Source: Chloroflexota bacterium
Lineage (GTDB): Bacteria > Chloroflexota > Anaerolineae > Aggregatilineales > Phototrophicaceae
Assembly: GCA_013388745.1 (NCBI GenBank)
Contig: JACAER010000027.1
Coordinates: 62,001-126,000 of the forward strand
Reading direction: 5' to 3'
DNA: 64,000 nt
In this document: one piece after another, positions 26,900-35,583 of the stretch
How the letters are laid out: the number at the start of each line of letters is the position of its first letter
How positions within the stretch are numbered: the stretch's first letter is position 1
Position numbers and translations under genes: made by a program
The notes under the pieces: generated by a model
The model's input: only the letters and a program-made list of their open reading frames with translations
Databases searched by the model: none
What the model was told of the DNA's origin: nothing

Positions 26900-27619
26900 A
26901 TGCTGACCGCCGCCGATTTTTTCGACCTCGACGCTTGCGCCTTTGCCGACCTGTTCGCCGGAACGGGTTATGTCTGGGAGGCGATTGCCAGGTTGGGACA
27001 GTACATTGAGCGTCAGTTCGCGCAAGGTCTGCAACCCAACGCCGCAGCCCACGCCTATCCCGGTGTCACCTTTCAGCACCGCAACATCTTTATCGGCGCA
27101 GGGACACACATTGATCCCGGCGTGATGATTATTGGCCCGGCCATTATTGGCAGCCATTGTGAAATCCGGCAGGGCGCATACCTGCGCGAAAACATCCTCC
27201 TGGGCGATCATGTGGTTGTCGGGCATACCTCTGAACTAAAAAATACGGTAATGATGAATCACAGCCATGCCCCACACTTTGCCTATCTGGGCGACAGCAT
27301 TTTGGGCGCGCGCGTCAATCTGGGGGCGGGCAGCAAACTCTCGAATCTGGCACTAACGTCTAAGCCCGACCCGCAAACGGGCAAACGGCCCACCATCAAG
27401 CTGTTAATTGATGATGAAACAATTGACACCCAACTGCCAAAAATGGGCGCGATTCTGGGTGATGACGTGCAGTTGGGCTGCAACTGTGTCACCAATCCTG
27501 GCTGTTTGATCGGTCCGCGCACGCTGGCGTATCCGCTGCTTTCGCTGCGCAAAGGGTATTATCCGCCCGACAGTGTCTTAAAGCTGCATCAGGACATTGA
27601 TATTGTGGCGCAGCATTAG
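26900..27619 (+). CDS. Left-handed beta-helix protein, GlmU C-terminal-like
   Basis: 239 residues. Hexapeptide repeats fill the middle (IFIGAGTHIDPGVMIIGPAIIG..., GAYLRENILLGDHVVVGH). The stretch ELKNTVMMNHSHAPHFAYLGDSILGARVNLGAG... (over positions about 110-145) corresponds to the acetyltransferase half of GlmU, including the His before 'YLGD' that is catalytic there. The N-terminal nucleotidyltransferase half of GlmU is absent; instead there is a 45-residue helical lead (FFDLDACAFADLF). Acyl transfer to an amino-sugar is the family norm, but the donor site cannot be verified. It probably shares a transcript with the TIR-PfkB gene. It converges with selB, overlapping by 4 bp. Confidence 0.8.
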   Translation: MLTAADFFDLDACAFADLFAGTGYVWEAIARLGQYIERQFAQGLQPNAAAHAYPGVTFQHRNIFIGAGTHIDPGVMIIGPAIIGSHCEIRQGAYLRENILLGDHVVVGHTSELKNTVMMNHSHAPHFAYLGDSILGARVNLGAGSKLSNLALTSKPDPQTGKRPTIKLLIDDETIDTQLPKMGAILGDDVQLGCNCVTNPGCLIGPRTLAYPLLSLRKGYYPPDSVLKLHQDIDIVAQH

Positions 27620-29475
27620 GTCGTGGCGTGGCGTCCGCGCACGCGCGCATCGCCCACTCGTTTGGTGATGCCCTGGGCGTCCAGATACTCTAGCAGGCCG
27701 ATCGCATACTTGCGCGAGGTATCGAAGCGGTCACGCAGCGCTTTGACCGTAACTGCCCCCTCGCTGTCGATCAGGCTGTACACGGCGTCGAGCATCTGCT
27801 GATAAATGCCCGGCGCGAAAATCACGTCCTCCTGCACCTGCACCACGTCGCCCAGTTCGATCAGCGCGCGCAGCACATCTTCGCCCACCAGGGCGGCGGC
27901 TTCGGCGAACGATGGCGGGGTGTAGCTATTCATCTGCGTCATCAGCCGCGCGATCTGTGCCTGCTGCGCGGGCGTGAACTGGATGCGGAACGCACTCAGG
28001 CGCAGCGTGCTGCCGGCGGCGGCGATCTCGTTCTGCGTCTCCAGCAGCAGGTTGAACACGGCGGGCTTGAGCCGAAAACGGCTGCGCAGTTCTTCGCGCG
28101 CCATGCCGGGACGCAGCGGATTGGCGGCATGATATGCGCTGAGTTCGCGCAGCAGGCGCTGCAACACATCCTGACGCTGCGCCTCCGCCCAATAACTGCC
28201 GTCCGGCAGAGTAGAAAGCAGGTTTTGCGCCAGGGCCTCGCTCAACGCGGCGTCGAGTTCGGCGGGGGCGAGGCCGGTTTGCATTAAGAGGGCGCGGCGC
28301 GTAGACGGTTCGGCGGCGGCCTGCGCCACGCGCTGCGCCGGCGTGCCTGAAAGGCGTGTTTTTAGCTGATTAAGCACAGCATCATTGAAACGCCGCCAGC
28401 GTTTGCCGGGGTGCGCATTGACGATCAGGCCGCCGCCAATCGTGCGCGCCGGCGAGGGCAAGCGCAGCACAAAATGATCCCCGGCATTCAGCGCGAGGGG
28501 GCGGTTGAGGCGGATTTGCAGCCAAGCGTGTGCGCCCGGCGCGAGCGCCTGGGAGTCGAGCAGGCGGACATAGCCCAACGACTCGGCGGTGGCGCTGAAA
28601 AACTTGATTTCGGTGTTGTGTTTCAGGGGGTGATCGGCGTCTGGCAGATGGCGAAAGGATACGTCGATGAGGGTGGTGGGGGTGAGCTGGCCGGGATGGG
28701 TGAGCACCTGCCCGCGCGCGGCCTGGTCGCGCTCGATGCCGGCCACGTTGACAGCGGCGCGGCTGCCGGGGCGGATGATTTCGACCTGCTGTTTGTGGCT
28801 TTGCAGGCCGCGCACACGCCCGCGCAGGCCGCCGGGCTGAAGCTCGACTTCATCGCCGAGGCGCAGCGCGCCCCCCAGCAGGGTGCCCGTAAGCACGGTG
28901 CCGAAGCCCTTGATGGTGAATACGCGGTCAATCGGCAGGCGGGGATGCCCGCTGTCGGCGCGGTAGGGGAGGCTGTCGAGCAGGGTGCTGAGGGTGCGCA
29001 GCAGTTCGGGGATGCCCGCGCCGCTGAGGGCGGAGACAGGGAGAATCGGGGCGGCGGCCAGCGTGGTGGGGCGCAGGGCGGCGCGCACTTCGTGTTCGAT
29101 GAGCGCCAGCCATTCGGCGTCCACCAGATCGGCTTTGCTGAGCACGACGATGCCGCTGCGGATGTCGAGCAGGTCGATGATGGCCAGATGTTCGCGTGTT
29201 TGCGGCATCAGGCCTTCATCGGCGGCGATCACCAGCAGCACGGCATCGAGGCCGCCGACGCCGGCGAGCATGTTTTCGATAAAATCGCGGTGGCCGGGCA
29301 CATCGACGACGCCGACGGACTCGCCGTTGGGGAGAGTCAGCCAGGCGAAGCCCAGATCAATGGTCATCTGGCGCGCCTGTTCTTCGGCCAGCCGGTCAGG
29401 GTCGATGCCGGTCAGGCGTTTGACGAGCGTCGATTTGCCGTGATCGACATGCCCGGCGGTGCCAATCACGCGCAT
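27616..29475 (-). CDS. selB: Selenocysteine-specific elongation factor SelB
   Basis: 619 residues. The GTPase begins GTAGHVDHGKSTL (G1, about residues 6-18), with VVDVPGHRDFIENML (G3) and VLSKADLVD (G4). Two beta-barrel domains follow, with the SelB-type third domain, and then several winged helices at residues about 370-619 that read the SECIS stem-loop. It brings Sec-tRNA to the ribosome at UGA codons. The start codon overlaps the stop of the upstream coiled-coil gene (TGATG), so the two genes are coupled. selA lies at 2106-3467. No selenoprotein was identified in the window. Confidence 0.95.
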   Translation of the reverse strand: MRVIGTAGHVDHGKSTLVKRLTGIDPDRLAEEQARQMTIDLGFAWLTLPNGESVGVVDVPGHRDFIENMLAGVGGLDAVLLVIAADEGLMPQTREHLAIIDLLDIRSGIVVLSKADLVDAEWLALIEHEVRAALRPTTLAAAPILPVSALSGAGIPELLRTLSTLLDSLPYRADSGHPRLPIDRVFTIKGFGTVLTGTLLGGALRLGDEVELQPGGLRGRVRGLQSHKQQVEIIRPGSRAAVNVAGIERDQAARGQVLTHPGQLTPTTLIDVSFRHLPDADHPLKHNTEIKFFSATAESLGYVRLLDSQALAPGAHAWLQIRLNRPLALNAGDHFVLRLPSPARTIGGGLIVNAHPGKRWRRFNDAVLNQLKTRLSGTPAQRVAQAAAEPSTRRALLMQTGLAPAELDAALSEALAQNLLSTLPDGSYWAEAQRQDVLQRLLRELSAYHAANPLRPGMAREELRSRFRLKPAVFNLLLETQNEIAAAGSTLRLSAFRIQFTPAQQAQIARLMTQMNSYTPPSFAEAAALVGEDVLRALIELGDVVQVQEDVIFAPGIYQQMLDAVYSLIDSEGAVTVKALRDRFDTSRKYAIGLLEYLDAQGITKRVGDARVRGRHATT

Positions 29476-30716
29476 CAGCGATCGGAGCCGTTAGATCCGT
29501 TGGACGGGAGCACGACGGGCACGGTGCTGGTGGTGGTCGCGCTGATTCCCGCCGTTGTGTCATATTCATGGAGCAGGGCCTGATAGCGGTCGCGGTACAA
29601 CTGGGCGCGCGCCCGTTCGAGATTCCACAGGCGCGCGATCTGGTCCTGGAGCGGCGGGAACAAGGCGGCGAGCTGATCCATGCGCTCGATAAAGCGCTCG
29701 AAATCCTTGTCGTGGCTGCGCCAGATGTCGTCGTTGGAGATGGTGAAGTTTTTCCAGCGCTTCTGGTCTTCGCTGCGCCAGTCGTTCCATTCCTGGCGGA
29801 AGCGTTCTTCGCTGAGGCGCTGCATTTCGGCGACTTCGTTGATGCGCCGTTCGAGGCGATCGCCGATGCGTTCGAAGTCGTCGATGATTTTGCGCATCTG
29901 GCGGTAGGCATCGGCCCAGCGCTCGAAGGTTTCGATGTTCTTTTGCATGGCGCTGTCGTTTTCGCCGAAGCGCCGCGTCATGTCTTCGATCTGGCGATCG
30001 CGCTGCTGCAATAAGAGGGTCTGCTGGTCGATAAACTGTTGGATCTGGTCGCGGCGTTCGTTTTCCTTGTTTTGCACTTCCTGGACGCGGCGTTCGTTGC
30101 GGAGGGCCAGGTCTTCGAGGAGCGTGAGCTTGGGACGAACGCTGTCGATCAGCTTTTTGACTTCGGGGATCTCGGTTTCGAGTTCGGAGATGCGGCGGGT
30201 GCTTTCGCGGCGCTGTTCTTCGAGGTAGACAATGCGGCGTTCGGGGTCTTCGGCGCGCTTGGTGAGGTCATCGACGCGCTGCTGCAAGGTAGCGATCTGC
30301 GTGGATTGGCGGTCGCGTTCGGCCTGCCAGGCGGGGGCTTCGGTGGCGAGTCGTTCGAGTCTGGCAAGTTTTTCGGCCAGTTCGCGCAGGGAGCGCAGGG
30401 CATTTTCGCGGGCGAGGTCATTGCGGCGCTCCATTTCGCGCTCGGCGGTCAGGCGCTTGGATTCGAGCGCTTCGACGAGTTGGCGCATCTCTTTACGGAG
30501 TGTGTCGAGCAGTTCGCCTTCGTGCTCGCCGGAGACATAGAGCGAACGGATGACGGTCTGGTCAGATTCGAGGCTGTTGATGCGGCGCAGCAGGGTATCC
30601 ATGGCATCCTGCTGCTGGGCGAGGCGTTCTTCGAGCGCGGCGATGGCGCTTTTATCGCGGCGGCGTTCTTCGTCCAACCATTCGATCATACGCGCGGCTT
30701 GATTTATATCCATCAT
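29475..30716 (-). CDS. Long coiled-coil protein, translationally coupled to selB
   Basis: 413 residues, almost all charged and helical (repeated E, R, Q, L), typical of a long coiled coil: IAALEERLAQQQDAMDTLLRRI near residues 23-45, then EMERRNDLARENALRSLREL, and so on to about residue 360. There is no signal peptide, TM segment or ATPase motif. The C-terminus is Thr/Ser/Gly-rich (SATTTSTVPVVLPSNGS). It shares a TGATG overlap with selB, so it is expressed with it, but no functional link is known. It could be a cytoskeletal or scaffold protein. Confidence 0.75.
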   Translation of the reverse strand: MMDINQAARMIEWLDEERRRDKSAIAALEERLAQQQDAMDTLLRRINSLESDQTVIRSLYVSGEHEGELLDTLRKEMRQLVEALESKRLTAEREMERRNDLARENALRSLRELAEKLARLERLATEAPAWQAERDRQSTQIATLQQRVDDLTKRAEDPERRIVYLEEQRRESTRRISELETEIPEVKKLIDSVRPKLTLLEDLALRNERRVQEVQNKENERRDQIQQFIDQQTLLLQQRDRQIEDMTRRFGENDSAMQKNIETFERWADAYRQMRKIIDDFERIGDRLERRINEVAEMQRLSEERFRQEWNDWRSEDQKRWKNFTISNDDIWRSHDKDFERFIERMDQLAALFPPLQDQIARLWNLERARAQLYRDRYQALLHEYDTTAGISATTTSTVPVVLPSNGSNGSDR

Positions 30717-31211
30717 AAGCGGGCCTCAGGGGAACAGCTCAATTTTGCATGATGGGGCTGATTATAACACAAGCGGGCAAAGGGGGGGTGGCGGGTGATG
30801 GCGCGGGGGGCATCGGGTTTTTGGGGCGGGCTTTGGCGGCGGGGCTGGTTTTGCGGCCAGGCACAGAAGTGCCCGGCTACCGGGCAAACAAGTTTGCCTG
30901 CAAGTCTCTGCGAGACTCATCAGGGGAATGGCATCAAAGTTGTGCGACAGGTTTTAAACTCTGTTGATCGCTTCCCAACTGCGTCGGCGGTGTAAGCTGC
31001 GCTTACCTTAGCGGAGAGGGGCTAAAAGCCGGCGTGTGTGTGAGGAATGTGCTGTGTGCGCGGGGGCTGCCGCCAAGCAGTAAAAATGCCCTTTGTGTCT
31101 GATAGAATGGGGGAGTACAGTCGGCTGCACAGCGTGTTTAAAGATATTTTCCCCGAAGCCTGATCCTTAATCCTTTCATGATACTGTTTTTGTCGCACCA
31201 TTTGCCCCGGT
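30717..31211. other. Intergenic stretch upstream of the P450 remnant
   Basis: About 495 bp with no convincing gene. A 72-nt dispersed repeat with three hairpins occupies 30849-30920. The remainder is low in coding potential. Short plus-strand frames (30749-30995) look random in composition. Confidence 0.5.
30849..30920. repeat. Copy A of a 72-nt three-hairpin dispersed repeat
   Basis: Hairpins GGCAC-AGAA-GTGCC, GGCAAAC-AA-GTTTGCC and AGTCTC-TGC-GAGACT. Copy B lies at 59263-59334 with about 78% identity and no gaps. In the first hairpin both arms differ between copies yet still pair, so the structure is kept while the sequence changes. Confidence 0.75.
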
Positions 31212-31652
31212 GCGCTGCTGCGCCATCCTGAACAAATGGATAAGCTGAAAAACGACCCGGCGCTGGTGAAGAAGGCGGTGGAAGAAATGCTGCGCTATGA
31301 CAGCCCGGTGCAGCTTACGGCGCGCTGGGTGACGCAGGATGTGGTTGTGGCGGGGGAGCAGTTAAAGCGCGGGCAGCAGGTGGCGACCATGCTGGGGGCG
31401 GCCAACCGCGACGCGCAGATGTTCCCGTCGCCGGATAGGCTGGATGTCAGGCGCGAAAACGCCGGCCAGCATATCGGCTTCGGCAGCGGCATTCACTATT
31501 GTCTGGGCGCGCCGCTGGCCCGCCTGGAGGCCGAAATCGCTTTCAGCACCCTGCTGCGGCGGCTGCCGGAACTGGCGCTGGACACGCAGCCCCCTGTTTA
31601 CCGCAAGACCTATGTGCTGCGCGGGAAGCTTTGCATCCCGCTGGTGTTTTAG
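31212..31652 (+). pseudogene. Truncated cytochrome P450 (C-terminal third only)
   Basis: About 146 residues homologous to the C-terminal third of bacterial P450s, from ALLRHPEQ (GCG at 31212) through the ExxR-like EEMLRYDSPVQ, to the heme-binding FGSGIHYCLGAPLAR. About 250 N-terminal residues, including the O2-binding I-helix, are missing, and no frame upstream restores them. The first ATG (31236) lies inside the homologous part. A functional enzyme is very unlikely. Neighbouring repeats suggest a deletion hotspot. Confidence 0.8.
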
Positions 31653-31785
31653 CCCACGCGGACGCCCTAGCGGGTGCTCAACGGGGGGCCCGCCAGCGCT
31701 GGTTTATGCCCGCAGCGGGGCGAGTTAACACATATTTTACAATTATGTCTGTATATTTCGCCTGCCTTCTGTAACGAAATACCGC

Positions 31786-31791
31786 TATAAT
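31786..31791 (+). promoter_or_regulatory. Possible -10 box of the Gld-type ABC operon
   Basis: A perfect TATAAT about 95 bp before the start at 31885. No good -35 box lies at 16-18 bp (TGCCTT is the best), so this is weak. The region upstream (31720-31790) is AT-rich compared with its surroundings. Confidence 0.3.
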
Positions 31792-31884
31792 GCGGCGGAT
31801 TTGCAGCGTACAAGCCGCTAGGGCGGTTTTTGCGTTGGGGTGTTCACTTTTTCGTGACAACAACAACCGTAAGAGAGAAAAGCT

Positions 31885-32982
31885 ATGATCGAAGTTCGCA
31901 ATTTGGTCAAGAAATACGGGGAAGTCACGGCGGTCAGAGGGATTTCCTTTGACGCCAAGCCGGGACAGGTCACCGGCTTCCTTGGGCCGAACGGCGCGGG
32001 CAAAACGACGACTATGCGTATGCTCACGGGCTTCATGCCGCCGACGTCGGGTAAAGCGACGGTGGCCGGTTATGATGTGTTCGAGCAGAGCATGGAAGTG
32101 CGCAAGCGCGTGGGCTATCTGCCGGAAAGCGTGCCGCTGTACCGTGACATGACGGCGCGCAATTATCTGATGTACATGGGGGAGATTCGCGGGCTGAAAA
32201 ATGTGCGCGCAAAAGCGGACGACGTGCTGGAACGTGTCGGGCTGACGCGCCGGGCGCAAAGCCGCATCCGCACACTCTCTAAGGGTATGCGTCAGCGCGT
32301 GGGGCTGGCGCAGGCGCTGCTGCATGATCCGCAGGTGCTGATACTGGACGAGCCGACGATCGGCCTGGACCCGATCCAGGTGCTGGAAATCCGCGATGTG
32401 GTGCGCCAGTTGGGGCGCGACCACACGCTGCTGTTCAGCACGCACATCCTCTCGGAAGCCGAGCAGGTGTGCGACAATCTGGTGATTATTAATCAGGGGC
32501 AGATCGTGGCGGAAGGGTCGCCGGCGCAACTGCGGGCGGAACTGGAACGCGGGGGGCGCGTGCTGGTGCGCGCGGAAGGGCCAGTGGAGCAGATGATCGC
32601 GGCGGTGAGCGCGATTCCTACTGTGGCGCACGCGGAAGCGGCGGTCGAAGGGGTGGTGGTGACTCCGCGCGACGCGAATGTCGATCCACGCCCAGAGATC
32701 GCGCAGGTGGTGGTGCAAAACGGCTGGCGGCTGGTCGAACTGCGTCCGCTGGCGGTGAACCTGGAAGAGATTTTCCTGGAACTGACGCGCCAGGTGGCGC
32801 CGGCAGCCGAAGAAGCGAGCGAAAGAGCGGATGCAGACGGCGGGGAAGGCGGTGATGAAGCGGGCGAGGGCGCGCGCGAAGATGGCGCGCGCGAGGATGG
32901 CGCGCGCGAGGATGGCGCGCGCGAGGATGGCGCGCGCGAGGATGGCGCGCGCGAACGCGAAGATGAGGAGGCCAAATCATGA
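31885..32982 (+). CDS. ABC transporter ATP-binding protein, Gld-type
   Basis: 365 residues. Walker A GPNGAGKTT (about 36-44), signature LSKGMRQRV, Walker B VLILDEPTIGLD and H-loop STHILSE are intact. The layout matches the GldA-like ATPase of the Gld/ABC-2 export group. The C-terminus carries five perfect 15-bp repeats (32881-32955) giving EDGAR units, which form a highly charged tail of about 30 residues. Its stop overlaps the permease start by 4 nt (ATGA type). With 32979, 33750 and 35584 it forms one operon. The substrate is unknown. Confidence 0.9.
   Translation: MIEVRNLVKKYGEVTAVRGISFDAKPGQVTGFLGPNGAGKTTTMRMLTGFMPPTSGKATVAGYDVFEQSMEVRKRVGYLPESVPLYRDMTARNYLMYMGEIRGLKNVRAKADDVLERVGLTRRAQSRIRTLSKGMRQRVGLAQALLHDPQVLILDEPTIGLDPIQVLEIRDVVRQLGRDHTLLFSTHILSEAEQVCDNLVIINQGQIVAEGSPAQLRAELERGGRVLVRAEGPVEQMIAAVSAIPTVAHAEAAVEGVVVTPRDANVDPRPEIAQVVVQNGWRLVELRPLAVNLEEIFLELTRQVAPAAEEASERADADGGEGGDEAGEGAREDGAREDGAREDGAREDGAREDGAREREDEEAKS
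32881..32955 (+). repeat. Five tandem 15-bp repeats coding EDGAR units
   Basis: The unit GATGGCGCGCGCGAG occurs five times in tandem (the last ends GAA), in frame, within the C-terminal part of the ABC ATPase gene. It encodes a charged tail of alternating acidic and arginine residues. Repeat number probably varies between strains. Confidence 0.85.
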
Positions 32983-33746
32983 TTTTGCGGCAAATCTGGG
33001 CCGTTTATAAGCGCGAGCTGGGGCTGTATTTCCGTTCGCCTATCGCCTATGCGGTGGCTTTCGCGCTGCTGCTGCTGTTCGGGCTGATTTTTAGCTCGAA
33101 CGTCTCGCAGTTGAATAACCGCGCGCCCGCGGATAATCTCAACTTTATCCCCAGCCTGCTCACCTTCCTGATGTTCCTGGTCGGGCCGCTGATGACGATG
33201 CGCCTGCTGGCGGAAGAAAATCGCGAAGGGACGATAGAACTGTTGATGACGCTGCCCATGAGCGAGACGGCGTTCATTGTCGGCAAATTTTTTGCGGTGT
33301 GGACGTATTACAGCGTCGTGCTGGGGCTGACGCTGGTCTACTACCTGGTGCTGACGACGATCGGCGTGCCGGATCACGGGCGGGCGCTGGGGGTGTATCT
33401 GGGCGCGTGGCTGTACGGCGGGACGGTGCTGGCGGTGACGATGATCTGGTCGGCTATCACCGAAGACCAGATTGTGGCGGCCTTTTTGGGGGCGGCCACG
33501 GTGCTGGTACTGTATCTGGCCGATCTGGCGGCGCAGTTCGTCAACAACCTGTCGTTCACGGAAAACCCGGAGTTCATCACCGGGCTGGCGAACGGCATCC
33601 GCGAACTGGGGCTGACGGCACACTATAATTCGACCATGTTCGTCGGCGTGATTCGCGCTGAGGACATCGCGTACTTCATCTTTATGATCATCGCTGCGCT
33701 GTTTATCACGACGCGCATCGTCGAGACGCGGCGCTGGAGGGCCTAA
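32979..33746 (+). CDS. ABC-2 type permease, GldF-like
   Basis: 255 residues with six TM segments. The N-terminus is cytoplasmic (MILRQIWAVYKRELGLYF, typical of ABC-2 permeases), then AVAFALLLLFGLIF, and the EENREGTIELLMTLPMSE coupling motif near residues 75-95. It pairs with the ATPase just upstream. The next protein begins 3 nt after its stop, so translation is probably coupled. The length and pattern match GldF/NosY-like permeases. Confidence 0.88.
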   Translation: MILRQIWAVYKRELGLYFRSPIAYAVAFALLLLFGLIFSSNVSQLNNRAPADNLNFIPSLLTFLMFLVGPLMTMRLLAEENREGTIELLMTLPMSETAFIVGKFFAVWTYYSVVLGLTLVYYLVLTTIGVPDHGRALGVYLGAWLYGGTVLAVTMIWSAITEDQIVAAFLGAATVLVLYLADLAAQFVNNLSFTENPEFITGLANGIRELGLTAHYNSTMFVGVIRAEDIAYFIFMIIAALFITTRIVETRRWRA

Positions 33747-33749
33747 AGC

Positions 33750-35486
33750 ATGACGACGAATCCCGAAACCCCGGTGAACCCGGAAAACGAACCTTTTATC
33801 CCGCCGAATATCCTGCTGGGGCTGGCGGCGCTGGGGCTGACAGTCGCCCTGTTCGTGCGCCTGACTCAGCCGCAGTTCGGCGTGATCGGCTGGGGGACGC
33901 TGGCCTTTACGGTGCTGGCGCTGGCGGCGTGGGCGGTGCTGGCGCCGGAACAGGCGCGCGAATTCATGCGCGGGCGTGCGCTGCGCTTCGGCGGGGTCAG
34001 CGTTTTTGTGACGGTGCTGGTGCTGGCGGTGCTGGTTGTGAGCTACGGCTTCATCAAGGATCGCGGCTGGCGCGCCGACCTGACGGAAAGCGAAGAATTC
34101 ACGCTGACGGAAGACGCGCGCGCGGCGATGCGCGTGGTCGCCAACGACCCCAACGTGCCGCCGATGCGCATTCTGGCGTTCTACGGCGGCGATCAGGCTG
34201 ACCGCCGCGATCAGGACACGGTGCTGTTCGAAGACTATATCGAAGCGGCGACCTCGGACGCCGGGGTGGCCAAATTGAGCTACCAGTTTGTCGATCCCGA
34301 CCGCAACCCGACGCAGGTCGAGTTGTACGGGGTGCTGCCGGGACAGCTGGTGGTGGTCGAAATCAACCCGGACGGCACAGAAAACATCGAAAACAAACAG
34401 GTGGTTGATCCCAATGCGGCGCAGTTCGGCGGGCCGGATTTTCAGACTTCGCTGACCAACGCCATTCTGCGCGTCGGCGCGTCGGGCGATTTCCGCGCGT
34501 ACTTCCTGAGCGTGCAGGATGGGCTGGAACTGGATGACGAAGGGGACGAAGGGTTATCGATCATCCGCGACAGTCTGGTGGATCGTTTCGGGTGGAACGT
34601 GCAGCAGTTGACGGCTGTGCAGCTCAGCGGGCCGCAAAGCACGGTGACGCTGAATGACCCGGCAGCCGACGGCGAGGTGCTGATCGTGCCGGGCGGCAGC
34701 GAAGCGCTGCGCGACAGCGACTTGCAGACCATCATCGATTATGTGGATGCCGGCGGCAACCTGATTATCTTCGCCGATCTGGGGGCGGAAAACGACGGCG
34801 AATCGCTGGCGACGGCAGAAAACATGGGCAGGTGGCTGTGGGACGCCTTCGGCGTGCGCTTCTCGCAGGAAGTCGTGCTCGATCAATCGCTCTCGCTGCA
34901 AACGCCCATACAGCCGGCCAGCGTGGAATTCAGCGACAGCAATTACATCACGGCCAGCTTTGGCGGGCAGGACGCGGTGGTGTTCTTCGCGCCGCACGCG
35001 CTGGAGATCGCCGATACGCTGCCGACGAATGTGAGCGTGACCGAACTGGCGTTTTCCAGTGACCAGGCTTATAGCAAAACGCTGGAAGAACTGCTGAACG
35101 AAGAAATCAACCCGACCGACAGCGACCCGACAGGCCGTTTTGTGCTGGCGCTGGTGGCCGAAAATTCGGCGACCGGGGCGCGGGTCGTGCTGTTCGGCAG
35201 CACGAATCTGGCCAGCAACGGTTGGGCGCAGGCCAGTTCGCTGGGGGTGCGCAATATCGACATGGCCTTTAACGCCATCGTGTGGGTCACGGGCTTCAAC
35301 GACTTCTTTGTCGAGCAGATTCCGCGCGTGGAAGAAAGCTTCGACCCGCAGGATGCGCCGTTCGCCGCCACGCAGCAGGAGATTCGCAACATCAACGTGC
35401 TGACGCTGCTGGTGCTGCCCTTCGGCGTGCTGTTGATCGGCGTGCTGGTGTGGTGGTTCAGCCGCGAGCGCGCGCAGCCGGCGTGA
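33750..35486 (+). CDS. GldG-like membrane protein of an ABC system
   Basis: 578 residues. Two TM segments near the N-terminus (about 22-38 and 48-65), one at about 90-108, then a large extracytoplasmic domain (about 110-540) and a final TM at 550-570 (VLTLLVLPFGVLLIGVLVWWF). The domain has an ABC-transporter 'GldG/DUF4350' pattern with 'RADLTESEEFTLTEDARAAM' and 'VLIVPGGSEALRDSDLQTIIDYVDAGGNLIIF' segments. It works with the ATPase and permease in the same operon and probably shapes substrate release or binding outside the membrane. Confidence 0.85.
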   Translation: MTTNPETPVNPENEPFIPPNILLGLAALGLTVALFVRLTQPQFGVIGWGTLAFTVLALAAWAVLAPEQAREFMRGRALRFGGVSVFVTVLVLAVLVVSYGFIKDRGWRADLTESEEFTLTEDARAAMRVVANDPNVPPMRILAFYGGDQADRRDQDTVLFEDYIEAATSDAGVAKLSYQFVDPDRNPTQVELYGVLPGQLVVVEINPDGTENIENKQVVDPNAAQFGGPDFQTSLTNAILRVGASGDFRAYFLSVQDGLELDDEGDEGLSIIRDSLVDRFGWNVQQLTAVQLSGPQSTVTLNDPAADGEVLIVPGGSEALRDSDLQTIIDYVDAGGNLIIFADLGAENDGESLATAENMGRWLWDAFGVRFSQEVVLDQSLSLQTPIQPASVEFSDSNYITASFGGQDAVVFFAPHALEIADTLPTNVSVTELAFSSDQAYSKTLEELLNEEINPTDSDPTGRFVLALVAENSATGARVVLFGSTNLASNGWAQASSLGVRNIDMAFNAIVWVTGFNDFFVEQIPRVEESFDPQDAPFAATQQEIRNINVLTLLVLPFGVLLIGVLVWWFSRERAQPA

Positions 35487-35583
35487 TTTCGCGCCGTGAT
35501 CATGAGACGAGCAATAAGGAAAAGGGGCGAGCCGCTGTGCTCGCCTCTGTAATGCCAGCGGAAGCAAGGAGTAAACAGACTTT

